From Flavobacteriaceae bacterium (GTDB lineage: Bacteria > Bacteroidota > Bacteroidia > Flavobacteriales > Flavobacteriaceae): a stretch of 64,000 nt of DNA. Positions 56,123-64,000 of this stretch are shown here, one piece after another (the first letter of the stretch is position 1; every line of letters starts with the position of its first letter). Position numbers and translations under genes: made by a program. Where the stretch lies: assembly GCA_030683815.1 (NCBI GenBank), contig JAUXPJ010000001.1:1-64000 (forward strand). Reading direction: 5' to 3'. A model generated the notes under the pieces. The model was not told the DNA's origin, did not search any database, and saw nothing but the letters and a program-made list of their open reading frames with translations.

Positions 56123-57163
56123 ATGCATTGGGAAGCCAACATAAAAAAACACCGCGGTGAAAGCAGAATTGTTGTTTATTTTGAAAAAAATGCAAAATTA
56201 ATAACAAGAATCAAGCAATTTGATGGAGCACGCTGGAGTCAGCAACTCAAAGCATGGCATTTGCCGGATAATGAAGCAAATCGGCATCATTTTAATTTAA
56301 TAACAATCTCAAAAGAACCATCAGAAGAAGGTAAAAAAGCACTTCATTTTTTTAAACAATGGCTACAATCTAGGCGATACAGCATCAATACCATCAAAAC
56401 ATACAGCGAGGCCTTACATTCTTTTTTGATATTTTTTAGCGATAAACCGATTCATGAAATTTCTAATATTGATGTAATCTATTATAACAATCAATATATT
56501 TTAAAGAAAGAATTATCGGCCTCTTATCAAAATCAGATTGTAAATGCCATCAAATTATATTTTAAAACCCAACAAAATATCAAGTTAGATTTAGAAAAAA
56601 TTCATCGACCTAAAAGAGAAAAATTATTACCCAATGTACTGAGCAAAGAAGATGTAAAAAAAATCATTTTTGCCCACAGCAATCCGAAACATACGATGAT
56701 GCTATCCTTAATATACAGTTGCGGATTGAGACGTAGCGAATTATTGAATTTGAAACCGGCTGATATTGATTCAAAAAGATACATCATTATCATTAGACAA
56801 TCAAAAGGCAAAAAAGACAGAATTGCCCCTTTGAGTGAAAAAATTATTTCTATGTTGCGAGAATATTACCGGCTGTCTAAACCAACTACTTGGTTATTTG
56901 AGGGACAAAAAAAAGGAGCGCAATATTCTGAAAAGAGTTTGCAAAGCGTTTTAAAACAAGCTGTTGAAAAGTGTCGCATCAAAAAACCGGTTACTTTGCA
57001 TTGGTTGCGTCATAGTTATGCGACTCATTTATTAGAATCGGGAACTGATTTGAGGTACATACAAGAGTTGTTGGGACATAACAGTAGCCGAACTACAGAA
57101 ATTTACACCCATGTAAGCACCAAAAGTTTGCAAAATATTAAAAGTCCGTTTGATGATTTATAA
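56123..57163 (+). CDS. tyrosine recombinase/integrase
   Basis: This 346-residue site-specific recombinase has an N-terminal DNA-binding extension (about 1-60, with ARWSQQLKAWHLPD), a SAM-like core-binding domain (about 70-155) and a catalytic domain (about 165-340). Catalytic residues are R203 in CGLRRSELL, H293 and R296 in HWLRH, H319 in LLGHNS and the nucleophile Y328 in IYTHV. It lacks the extra helix block of integron IntI proteins and is closer to XerC/D in layout. It is the first gene of the accessory region and is followed by a GNAT gene with flanking inverted repeats. Confidence 0.92.
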   Translation: MHWEANIKKHRGESRIVVYFEKNAKLITRIKQFDGARWSQQLKAWHLPDNEANRHHFNLITISKEPSEEGKKALHFFKQWLQSRRYSINTIKTYSEALHSFLIFFSDKPIHEISNIDVIYYNNQYILKKELSASYQNQIVNAIKLYFKTQQNIKLDLEKIHRPKREKLLPNVLSKEDVKKIIFAHSNPKHTMMLSLIYSCGLRRSELLNLKPADIDSKRYIIIIRQSKGKKDRIAPLSEKIISMLREYYRLSKPTTWLFEGQKKGAQYSEKSLQSVLKQAVEKCRIKKPVTLHWLRHSYATHLLESGTDLRYIQELLGHNSSRTTEIYTHVSTKSLQNIKSPFDDL

Positions 57164-57214
57164 AACCAAAATTTATTTATATTTGATAAAAATAAAACTA
57201 AGACAAATCAGACC

Positions 57215-57274
57215 TATACAACTAGATTTGATATCAAATGGATGAAAAAAACAGACGTATAAACAAGTTGTGTG
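57215..57274 (+). repeat. attC/attI-like recombination site candidate upstream of the GNAT gene
   Basis: tatacaac at 57215-57222 faces gttgtgtg at 57267-57274 (6 of 8 complementary, with AAC and GTT ends). In the middle is a perfect 14-bp palindrome atttgatatcaaat (57226-57239). Size, triplet ends and position between integrase and first ORF resemble an integron attachment site. The boxes do not fit the full RYYYAAC/GTTRRRY consensus. Confidence 0.4.
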
Positions 57275-57299
57275 TAAGCTAAAAAAAACAAATAATAGA

Positions 57300-57830
57300 A
57301 TGCACTATAGAATTGGAAACTACAAGGATTTAGAAAAATTAAGAGAATTGGGAATTAAATCTTGGTCACAGTACCGAAATGAATTGACTAATGAAAATTG
57401 GAATAAGTTATTTGAAAGTTTAAACAATTCAGAAACTTATATTGAGTTACTTGATAAATCAGAGTGTTTGATTTGTGAAAATGATAATGGAGAAATAATT
57501 GGTATGGCGTTTTTAGTTTCTAAGGGAAATCCGACTGAAATATATGATGAAAAATGGTGTTACATCAGATTTGTTTCTGTAAATCCCAATTATAGAGGAA
57601 AAGGAATTGGAGAGGAATTGACAAGAAAGTGTATTGAAATTGCTCAAAAAAATAATGAGCAAATTATGGCTCTGCATACTTCTGAAATAATGAAAGGCGC
57701 AAGACATCTTTACGAAAAAATCGGATTCAAAATCCTTAAAGAAATTGAACCAAGACTAGGTGTAAAATACTGGCTGTACACGCTCGAACTAAAGGAGATA
57801 AATGAAAAGCCTACACACAACACTTCATAA
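57300..57830 (+). CDS. GNAT family N-acetyltransferase
   Basis: This 176-residue acetyl-CoA-dependent acetyltransferase shows motif A VNPNYRGKGIG (R99-G-K-G-I-G104) and the following helix, plus the motif B-like ARHLYEKIGFK. The substrate is unknown; antibiotics, polyamines and protein N-termini are all possible. I chose ATG 57300. An in-frame GTG at 57270 lies inside the flanking repeat. The C-terminal KPTHNTS is encoded by the downstream inverted repeat (57808-57821), which matches the upstream one (57267-57280) at 13 of 14 positions. The gene thus looks like the payload of a cassette. Confidence 0.85.
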   Translation: MHYRIGNYKDLEKLRELGIKSWSQYRNELTNENWNKLFESLNNSETYIELLDKSECLICENDNGEIIGMAFLVSKGNPTEIYDEKWCYIRFVSVNPNYRGKGIGEELTRKCIEIAQKNNEQIMALHTSEIMKGARHLYEKIGFKILKEIEPRLGVKYWLYTLELKEINEKPTHNTS

Positions 57831-57946
57831 AATTTATGCTTAAATTGGAACTGGTACAAACCGACAAACATTCAATAATAATATTGCTACGTCCGAAAAA
57901 TCTCCGATTTTTAAGTCGCACAAATCTTATAAAAACTCGTTGGGTG
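57814..57946 (+). repeat. attC-like imperfect inverted repeat after the GNAT gene
   Basis: cacacaac (57814-57821) pairs with gttgggtg (57939-57946) at 7 of 8 positions. Further in, ataaaatttatgc and the reverse complement of gcacaaatcttat agree at 11 of 13, then cttaaa pairs with tttaag. The 133-bp span, AAC/GTT termini and unequal spacers are what attC sites show. gttgggt fits GTTRRRY; acacaac misses RYYYAAC by one base. Confidence 0.45.
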
Positions 57947-58276
57947 CAAGTGTAAAAGACGACCGTGCAACGACAAACGAACGGACTGACACAGGAAAAA
58001 GTAAACCATTTTGACAAGTGAAAAAGGACATAGAAACGATATACCAATTGGACAACAAGTAAGCCGACACTCATTGCCGACCCTTCTGTATTTTTTATTT
58101 TTCCCACCGCACTTTTTTTTAATTCAATTTTATGCCAACCGCACGGTCAAGCACATTTGGTTTTTGCCGACACACAACCAAACGCTGAAAAACCAAAAGA
58201 GCTTGCCCTTTCCCACCGCACCCAAACAGGACGATAATTTAAACACTCATTTAGTGAGATATTAAATGTTTATGCT
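57947..58276. other. structured noncoding block before the defence operon
   Basis: This is a C-rich, G-poor stretch on the plus strand, unlike the neighbouring genes. It contains a perfect 10-bp stem with a 22-base loop (tttggttttt at 58156-58165, aaaaaccaaa at 58188-58197), a 13-bp direct repeat tttcccaccgcac (58100 and 58209) and gccgacac twice (58063 and 58166). No convincing ORF is present on either strand. A TAGTTTTG -7-like box for the next operon lies at 58277-58284. Confidence 0.5.
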
Positions 58277-58306
58277 TAGTTTTGTCAATCATAAACAAGT
58301 TCAAGA

Positions 58307-58504
58307 ATGAACCGAATAAAAGACGTTTTAGAACAGAAAGGAATTAAACAGAAATGGTTAGCTGAACAATTAGGCAAGAGTTACAATATGGTAAACTCGT
58401 ATGCCCAAAACAGACGACAACCAAGTTTAGAGGACTTATACAAGATTGCTGAAATCCTTGGTATTGAAGTCAAAGAATTATTAATTGAAAGAAAAGCACA
58501 CTAA
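58307..58504 (+). CDS. XRE-family HTH regulator (controller-like)
   Basis: This 65-residue Cro/CI-type DNA-binding protein has its helix-turn-helix at about 14-33 (KQKWLAEQLGKSYNMVNSYA) and the rest of the five-helix fold. It sits 3 bp before the type III methyltransferase gene, a position typical of controller proteins of restriction-modification systems. Overlapping short inverted repeats (cact/agtg, aaaca/tgttt) in 58241-58271 could be its operator. Autoregulation is inferred. Confidence 0.85.
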   Translation: MNRIKDVLEQKGIKQKWLAEQLGKSYNMVNSYAQNRRQPSLEDLYKIAEILGIEVKELLIERKAH

Positions 58505-58507
58505 AAT

Positions 58508-60514
58508 ATGGACGGAACAAGTCTGACACCCGAACAAGAAAAAATAAACGCTTTGCGACAGGTATTGCCTGAAGCTTTTAGCGAAGGTAAAATTGATTGG
58601 GAAAAGCTAAAAGCCACACTGGGCGAAGATATAAACTTTGCCAACGAACGCTATGTACTCAATTGGGCAGGGAAAAGTGATGCCTTTAAAGTATTGCAAA
58701 TGCCAACAACTAAGACATTGATTCCTGCCAAAGAGGAAAGCGTAAACTTTGACGATACCCAAAACATTTTTATTGAAGGCGAAAACTTGGAAGTACTGAA
58801 AGTATTACAAAAAAGCTACTTCGGCAAAGTAAAAATGATTTACATAGACCCACCTTACAACACAGGCAACGATTCTTTTATTTACCCCGACAAGTTTAGC
58901 GAAAGCAAAGCCGATTATGAAAAACGTGTAGGCGACAAAGACGAAGAAGGCTATATGACAAAAGACGGTATGTTCAAAAAAAACAGCAAAGAAAACGGAC
59001 AATACCACAGCAATTGGCTCAATATGATGATGCCACGTTTGTATTTGGCTAAAAACTTACTCCGACAAGATGGGGTAATTTTTGTATCAATAGACGACAA
59101 CGAAGTGCATAACCTCAGGTTGTTGATGAATGAAATTTTTGGGGAAGAGAATTTTGTGGCGGAATTAATTTGGGAGAAAAAAACAGGTGCCTCTGACGCA
59201 AAAACTATTGCAACAACAACTGAATATGTCATTGTATTTTCCAAAAATAATTTGGAGTTAATAAGTTCATTTTCAAAAAACAAAGAATCTTATGATTTGA
59301 ATAGGTATAAACATAAGGACCAGTATTTTGAAAAAAGAGGTCTATTTTATTTCGACAATTTAGATAGAGGTGGTTTACGTTATAGCGATTCACTCAATTT
59401 TCTAATTGAAGGCGAAAATGGTAAAAGAACATATCCGAATGGAAGAACAGAGTTTGTTAATGATGGTTGGATTTGGAAGTGGGGTAAAGAAAAAGTAAAA
59501 TGGGGTTTTGAGAATGGTTTTTTAGAAATTAAAGAATCAACTACAAAGGAAAGCGGGTATGCGGTCTATTACAAGAATTACCTCAATGTAGACAATGAAG
59601 ATAATCCTATTGAAAGGTCAGCACCATTAAAAAACTTAATATTAGGAGTGAAAAATCAAGATGGCTCTTCTGATATAAAAGATATTTTCAACGCAAGATA
59701 TTTCGATTATCCAAAGCCCGTAAAATACATTAAAATCATTCTCAAATACATTGAACTTAACCAAAGTGATATAGTTTTAGATTTCTTTTCAGGAAGTGGC
59801 ACTACCGCCCACGCAGTAATGGATTTAAACAAAGAAGACGGAGGCAACCGAAAATACATTTGCGTACAATTACCTGAATTGATTGACGAAAAAAGTGAAG
59901 CGTACAAAGCAGGTTACTTAACCATTGCAGATATTTCAAAAGAAAGAATAACCAGAGCAGGAAAAAAAATACAAGAGGAAATAAAAACTGAAATAAAGAA
60001 AATAGAAGCTGAAATCAAAAAACTGCAAGGCGAATTACCAACAGAAGAAAACAAAGTAGAAATTGAAAATCTGCAATCAAAAATCAAAAATCTGCAATCC
60101 CAAGATTTAGGCTTCAAAGTATTAAAATTAGACGACAGCAACTTCAAGCAATGGCAACAAATAGAGGGCAAAGATGCCCAAGCGCTTGCCGAGCAAATGA
60201 AATTGTTTGTTGACCCTGTTTCTGAATCTGCCACCATTGAAAATATGGTATATGAACTATTATTAAAAAGTGGTAAAAACTTGAACAGCGTGGCAACTCC
60301 CCTCTTGAGAGGGGTTGGGGGTGTGTTTTGTATAAACCAAAATGAGTTGATTTTAATGCTTGAAAAAGCAACACAAGAAATCATTAATACCGTAATTGCC
60401 GAAAAGCCAATCAAAGTTATTGCATTAGACAAACTTTTTAAAGGAAACGACCAGTTAAAAACAAATACCGTACTGCAAATGAAAGATGCAGGAATTGAAT
60501 TTAAAACAATATAG
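58508..60514 (+). CDS. mod: type III restriction-modification methyltransferase Mod
   Basis: This 668-residue beta-class N6-adenine methyltransferase also provides DNA recognition for the Res partner. The catalytic motif IV D114-P-P-Y117 comes before the SAM-binding motif I (DFFSGSGTT at about 425-433), the order of the beta class. The variable target-recognition region lies between them (about 190-400). A long charged coiled-coil is visible at about 480-535. Near residues 597-606 the peptide TPLLRGVGGV is encoded by an in-frame REP-like palindrome (60295-60323). The end GNDQLKTNTVLQMKDAGIEF is normal. Overall the ORF is intact. Confidence 0.95.
   Translation: MDGTSLTPEQEKINALRQVLPEAFSEGKIDWEKLKATLGEDINFANERYVLNWAGKSDAFKVLQMPTTKTLIPAKEESVNFDDTQNIFIEGENLEVLKVLQKSYFGKVKMIYIDPPYNTGNDSFIYPDKFSESKADYEKRVGDKDEEGYMTKDGMFKKNSKENGQYHSNWLNMMMPRLYLAKNLLRQDGVIFVSIDDNEVHNLRLLMNEIFGEENFVAELIWEKKTGASDAKTIATTTEYVIVFSKNNLELISSFSKNKESYDLNRYKHKDQYFEKRGLFYFDNLDRGGLRYSDSLNFLIEGENGKRTYPNGRTEFVNDGWIWKWGKEKVKWGFENGFLEIKESTTKESGYAVYYKNYLNVDNEDNPIERSAPLKNLILGVKNQDGSSDIKDIFNARYFDYPKPVKYIKIILKYIELNQSDIVLDFFSGSGTTAHAVMDLNKEDGGNRKYICVQLPELIDEKSEAYKAGYLTIADISKERITRAGKKIQEEIKTEIKKIEAEIKKLQGELPTEENKVEIENLQSKIKNLQSQDLGFKVLKLDDSNFKQWQQIEGKDAQALAEQMKLFVDPVSESATIENMVYELLLKSGKNLNSVATPLLRGVGGVFCINQNELILMLEKATQEIINTVIAEKPIKVIALDKLFKGNDQLKTNTVLQMKDAGIEFKTI
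60295..60323 (+). repeat. REP-like palindrome inside mod
   Basis: The core cccctct-tg-agagggg (60299-60314) is a 7-bp inverted repeat followed by ttgggggtgt. It is far more GC-rich than the rest of the gene. I recognise this type of word, often translated as TPLLRGVGG, as a dispersed repeat in Bacteroidetes genomes. It keeps the reading frame. Confidence 0.65.
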
Positions 60515-60516
60515 CT

Positions 60517-61587
60517 ATGCTTCAAAATATAAAAATAGAAGGATTTAAGTCTATCAAAACATTGGATTTGAAACTAAGTCCAATAAACCTATTGATAGGT
60601 TCAAATGGGGTTGGTAAGTCCAATTTCATTTCCTTTTTCAAGTTGGTAAATAACATCTACGAACAAAGGCTTCAACATTACTCCTTGAAAAGTGGTGTTG
60701 ACAATTTGCTTCATTATGGTCGCAAAAACACTACTGAAATAAAGGGTTATTTGAATTTTGGCAATAATGCTTATCAATTTAATTTGTTACCATCTGACGA
60801 AGGCTCTTTGTTTATTGGCAGAGAAGATAGTCTATTAAATTATCAAACTCAATACAGTAAGACTTTCTATGAAGAAAACATAAAAGAAAGTTTAATCAAG
60901 GGGTCTTCAACCCAAAGAAATAAATATTTAAGTGAACATCTTGAAAGCTACAAAATTTACCATTTTCACGATACAAGTAGTTCAGCCCCTTTACGTTCTA
61001 AAGCCAATACCAATGACAATAGAAGTTTAAAAGAAGATGGCGGTAATCTACCTGCTTATTTATATTACTTGCAAGAGAAACACCCTTTGAATTTTAAACG
61101 AATAGAAAAAATTATACAATCGGTTGTTCCTTTTTTTGATAGGTTTAACTTATCTCCTGCTTTTTTAGATGAAGAAAAAATTCTCTTAGAATGGACTGAA
61201 AAAGAGCATCCTGAAACGTACTTTAATGCCAATCATTTATCTGATGGTAGTTTACGTTTTATTGCATTAGTTACTTTATTGATGCAACCCAAACTGCCAA
61301 AGGTTATCATTATTGATGAACCTGAATTGGGATTACATCCAACTGCCATAAACAAACTATCAGGTCTGATAAAATCTGCCGCAGCAAAAGATTGTCAAGT
61401 TATTGTTTCAACACAATCCGTAACGCTACTTAATAATTTTGAAGCCGAAGACATCATTACGGTTGACAAGGAAGATAATCAGTCAGTTTTCAGAAGGTTG
61501 GACAAGGAAGTGTTAAGCAATTGGATAGAAGATTATTCAATTGGTGAATTATGGACAAAAAGTATCATTAAAGGACAGCCACTATGA
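60517..61587 (+). CDS. AAA family ATPase, OLD/RloA/AbiLi-like
   Basis: This 356-residue ABC/SMC-like ATPase of the AAA_21/AAA_15 type has Walker A GSNGVGKS at 28-35, the signature-like LSDGSLRF at about 241-248, Walker B IIIDEPELGLHP with D267-E268, and the switch VIVSTQS. It has no Toprim domain of its own, unlike OLD nucleases; that function may be supplied by the next gene. It starts 2 bp after mod and overlaps the DUF4276 gene by 4 bp. Such ATPase/DUF4276 pairs occur in abortive-infection systems such as AbiL. Confidence 0.88.
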   Translation: MLQNIKIEGFKSIKTLDLKLSPINLLIGSNGVGKSNFISFFKLVNNIYEQRLQHYSLKSGVDNLLHYGRKNTTEIKGYLNFGNNAYQFNLLPSDEGSLFIGREDSLLNYQTQYSKTFYEENIKESLIKGSSTQRNKYLSEHLESYKIYHFHDTSSSAPLRSKANTNDNRSLKEDGGNLPAYLYYLQEKHPLNFKRIEKIIQSVVPFFDRFNLSPAFLDEEKILLEWTEKEHPETYFNANHLSDGSLRFIALVTLLMQPKLPKVIIIDEPELGLHPTAINKLSGLIKSAAAKDCQVIVSTQSVTLLNNFEAEDIITVDKEDNQSVFRRLDKEVLSNWIEDYSIGELWTKSIIKGQPL

Positions 61588-62255
61588 AAAGATTAATAAT
61601 AGTAGTAGAAGGCGATACTGAAAAAGAATTTGTTGATAAAGTATTAAGTCCTTATTTATATGCAAAAGGCTTGCTAAGTGTGAATTGTTTTAAAATAAAA
61701 CATACCAAAGGTGGATTGACAAAATACCAGCATCTAAAAACAGATTTAATTAACTGTGTTTATGAAAGCAATGTATTGGTTTCGACTTTAATTGATTTTT
61801 ATGCATTACCTAAAGATTTTCCTAAGTATGAAGAAGCAAAGACAATTGTTAATAGAGCAAATAGATTGGCTTTTTTGGAAAAAGCAATTGTAGAAGATTT
61901 AGAAGCAGAAAAAGGAAAAGCTTTTCCAAATTTGCTACCATACATTCAACTTCACGAATTTGAAGCCTTAGTTTTTTCTTCAATAGATGCAATCAAGTCA
62001 CTCTACTCAAATGAAGATGCAAAATTCAATGAGTTAGAAAAAATAATGGAAGCACATCCAAATCCTGAAGATATTAATGACAAACCAGAAACAGCCCCTT
62101 CAAAAAGACTAAAAAATGACCAATTAATCAGAGGTTATAATAAAGTTAATGATGGAATTATGATAATTGAAGAAGCGGGTATTGATACAGTTCTAAGAAA
62201 ATGTCCGAGATTTAATAATTGGGTAGAAACATTAATTGAAAAAGTAAAAGAATGA
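61584..62255 (+). CDS. DUF4276 family protein (Toprim-like, RloB/AbiLii-like)
   Basis: This 223-residue protein starts RLIIVVEGDTEKEF with Glu9 at the Toprim-like position. Later TLIDFYALPKDFP holds D71, the acidic residues expected to bind metal in this family. It is the probable effector partner of the ATPase encoded upstream. Both its start and its stop overlap neighbouring genes by ATGA, so it is translated in series between the ATPase and res. Nuclease activity is inferred and not evident from motifs alone. Confidence 0.82.
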   Translation: MKRLIIVVEGDTEKEFVDKVLSPYLYAKGLLSVNCFKIKHTKGGLTKYQHLKTDLINCVYESNVLVSTLIDFYALPKDFPKYEEAKTIVNRANRLAFLEKAIVEDLEAEKGKAFPNLLPYIQLHEFEALVFSSIDAIKSLYSNEDAKFNELEKIMEAHPNPEDINDKPETAPSKRLKNDQLIRGYNKVNDGIMIIEEAGIDTVLRKCPRFNNWVETLIEKVKE

Positions 62256-64000
62256 AATTAACGTTTGAATCCAATCTCAACTATCAGCAGGAAGCCATAA
62301 AATCCATAACGGATTTGTTTGAAGGGCAACCGTTGGAAGATTCTATTTTAGAATTTAACCTAAAAGAAGAAGGTACTTTGAATTTGATAAATGGAGTTAG
62401 CAACAACCTTATTTTATCAGAAGAACAAATTCTCACCAATCTGCAAGGTATACAAGCAAACAATGAAATTAAGGTTTCAGAGGAGTTGGATGGTATGCAC
62501 TTTTCGGTAGAAATGGAAACAGGCACAGGAAAAACGTATGTTTATCTACGTTCCATTTACGAACTGAATAAACTGTACGGTTTCAAGAAGTTTGTAATTG
62601 TCGTTCCTTCGGTAGCTATTCGTGAAGGGGTTTTGAAAAATTTAGAAATAACACACGAGCATTTCCAAACACTTTACGATAACGTGCCTGTTAATTTTCA
62701 GGTCTATGATAGCACTAAAGTTTCCACCTTGAGAGGTTTTGCAACCACAAACAACATAGAAGTTTTAGTAATCAACATTGATTCATTTGCCAAAGATGAA
62801 AACATTATCAATAAACCCAATGATAAGCTGAACGGACAAAAACCAGTTGAGTTTATTCAGGCTACCCACCCTATTGTAATTGTGGACGAGCCACAAAATA
62901 TGGAAACCGAAAAGCGAATTGCAGCTATTGAAAACCTGAAAGCACTTTGTACGCTTCGCTACTCGGCAACTCACAGAAACCAATACAATCTTACTTACAG
63001 CTTAAACCCTGTAAAAGCGTATGATTTAGGATTGGTAAAACAAATTGAGGTTGACTCTATCATTGAAGAAAATGCCTACAATGATGCTTTTGTTTCGGTA
63101 GAATCAATCACAGCAACAAAAACCAAAGTAACCGCAAAAGTCTCCATAAATAGCAACGAAAACGGAGGCGTAAAAAAGAAAACCATAACTGTAAAAGTTG
63201 GAGATGATTTATACAAATTATCCAACGAGAGAGAAATCTATGTAGATGGCTATATCATTGAAGAAATTGATGCAGTAAACCAGTGTATTTCCATTTCAAA
63301 CGGAAACTTATTGTACAAAGGTGATAGCCAAGGCGGATTGACTGATGAAGTAATGAAGTTTCAAATCCGTAAAACAATTGAAGAACATTTGAAGAAAGAA
63401 AAGCGACTTAATAAATTAGGCATTAAAGTTTTGTCGTTGTTCTTTATTGATAAAGTAGCGAATTACCGTAGTTATGATTCAGCAGGTATTGCAGTAAAAG
63501 GAAAGTTTGCCAATTGGTTTGAAGAAATTTATCAAGAGTATATTTCAAAACCAGCTTTCAAAGAGTTAGATAAGTTTTCAGTTGAAGAAACGCACAACGG
63601 TTATTTTTCGCAAGACAGCAAAGGAAAAGTAAAAGACACTTCAGGAGAAACCAAAGCAGATGACGACACTTACAGTTTGATAATGAAAGACAAAGAAAAA
63701 TTGTTGGGCTTAGATAATTCTTTGCGTTTCATTTTTTCACATTCCGCACTTCGAGAAGGTTGGGACAACCCAAATGTATTTCAGATTTGCACTTTGAACG
63801 AAACCAAGTCAGACATTAAAAAACGCCAGGAAATTGGTAGAGGTTTGCGTTTGGCAATTGACCAAACAGGAAAACGAACATATGACCAAAACATTAACCG
63901 CTTAACTGTAATTGCAAATGAAGCGTATGACGATTTTGCCAAAGCACTACAAAAAGAAATTGAAGAAGATTGCGGAGTAGCTTTTACAGGCAGAATAAAA
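62252..64000 (+). CDS. res: type III restriction enzyme subunit Res (partial, runs off window)
   Basis: An open frame of 583 codons begins at ATG 62252 and continues past the end of the window. It is the superfamily 2 helicase/translocase and endonuclease of a type III restriction system. Motif I is ETGTGKT at 89-95, motif II V211-D-E-P-Q, motif III SAT at about 242-244 and motif VI QEIGRGLRL at 526-534. The C-terminal PD-(D/E)xK nuclease domain would lie outside the window. It overlaps the DUF4276 stop by 4 bp and needs Mod for recognition. Confidence 0.94.
   Translation, partial: MKLTFESNLNYQQEAIKSITDLFEGQPLEDSILEFNLKEEGTLNLINGVSNNLILSEEQILTNLQGIQANNEIKVSEELDGMHFSVEMETGTGKTYVYLRSIYELNKLYGFKKFVIVVPSVAIREGVLKNLEITHEHFQTLYDNVPVNFQVYDSTKVSTLRGFATTNNIEVLVINIDSFAKDENIINKPNDKLNGQKPVEFIQATHPIVIVDEPQNMETEKRIAAIENLKALCTLRYSATHRNQYNLTYSLNPVKAYDLGLVKQIEVDSIIEENAYNDAFVSVESITATKTKVTAKVSINSNENGGVKKKTITVKVGDDLYKLSNEREIYVDGYIIEEIDAVNQCISISNGNLLYKGDSQGGLTDEVMKFQIRKTIEEHLKKEKRLNKLGIKVLSLFFIDKVANYRSYDSAGIAVKGKFANWFEEIYQEYISKPAFKELDKFSVEETHNGYFSQDSKGKVKDTSGETKADDDTYSLIMKDKEKLLGLDNSLRFIFSHSALREGWDNPNVFQICTLNETKSDIKKRQEIGRGLRLAIDQTGKRTYDQNINRLTVIANEAYDDFAKALQKEIEEDCGVAFTGRIK

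Noticed and set aside
56123-57163. Classical integron integrase IntI
   Set aside because: The extra helical insertion between the conserved arginine patch and the HxxR motif is absent, so I call it only a tyrosine recombinase.
57811-58107. 98-residue minus-strand open frame in the noncoding block
   Set aside because: The translation is Cys/Phe/Val-rich and irregular, overlaps the GNAT stop, and has no start context or homologous look.
59914-60525. 203-residue open frame antisense to mod
   Set aside because: It overlaps conserved Mod coding sequence on the other strand and shows no family signature.
1-64000. CRISPR array, tRNA or rRNA genes, retron or prophage
   Set aside because: No regularly spaced direct repeats with unique spacers, no cloverleaf or rRNA sequence, no reverse transcriptase and no phage structural genes were seen.

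Overview
The window is a low-GC chromosome segment from a member of the Bacteroidota, most likely the family Flavobacteriaceae. The evidence is a bacillithiol glycosyltransferase (BshA), clade-typical DUF3810 and DUF4290 proteins, TonB-dependent receptors, MurA with Asp at the usual catalytic Cys position, and several promoters of the Bacteroidetes form TTTG-N18-20-TAnnTTTG. I cannot name a genus from the sequence alone.

Bases 1-22,170 hold core housekeeping genes. On the minus strand are bshA, an orphan N-terminal transketolase half and dnaB. On the plus strand are a DUF3810 protein, two exported amidohydrolases, an rRNA methyltransferase-like gene, a C40 peptidase, an M48 protease, a RelA/SpoT enzyme, a Fur-family regulator, purA, an OstA-like protein and a class III aminotransferase. 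TlpA-like thioredoxin and aconitase follow on the minus strand. Bases 22,480-29,025 carry RNase P RNA, dnaJ-grpE, murA, a DUF4290 gene and a PcrA/UvrD helicase, all on the minus strand. A promoter-hairpin-terminator unit in front of rnpB may encode a small RNA.

Bases 29,281-41,092 are respiratory and transport genes. They include a heme-copper-oxidase-like membrane protein, a FadL-like porin behind a perfect 20-bp palindrome, and a BtuB-like TonB receptor behind a cobalamin riboswitch. Divergent from the receptor is a nitric oxide reductase cluster (norC, norB, norQ, norD, a CoxIII/NorE-like gene and a NorF-like gene), followed by guaC. A BtuF-like lipoprotein gene comes next. Its last 42 coding bases are repeated exactly, in the same orientation and frame, 4.6 kb downstream. 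The two copies bracket a molybdenum hydroxylase cluster (large subunit, 2Fe-2S subunit, XdhC-MocA fusion), which looks like an inserted cassette. Topoisomerase IV (parC, parE), ychF and another TonB receptor follow.

From about 55,570 onward the window becomes accessory. A 46-bp palindromic insertion lies upstream of a tyrosine recombinase. The recombinase is followed by a GNAT acetyltransferase gene flanked by imperfect inverted repeats with AAC/GTT ends, an arrangement resembling an integron cassette. After a hairpin-rich noncoding block comes a defence operon: XRE regulator, type III methyltransferase Mod, OLD/AbiL-like AAA ATPase, DUF4276 protein and type III restriction subunit Res, which runs off the window end. 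The ATPase/DUF4276 pair is embedded between mod and res with start-stop overlaps. The mod gene itself carries an in-frame REP-like palindrome.
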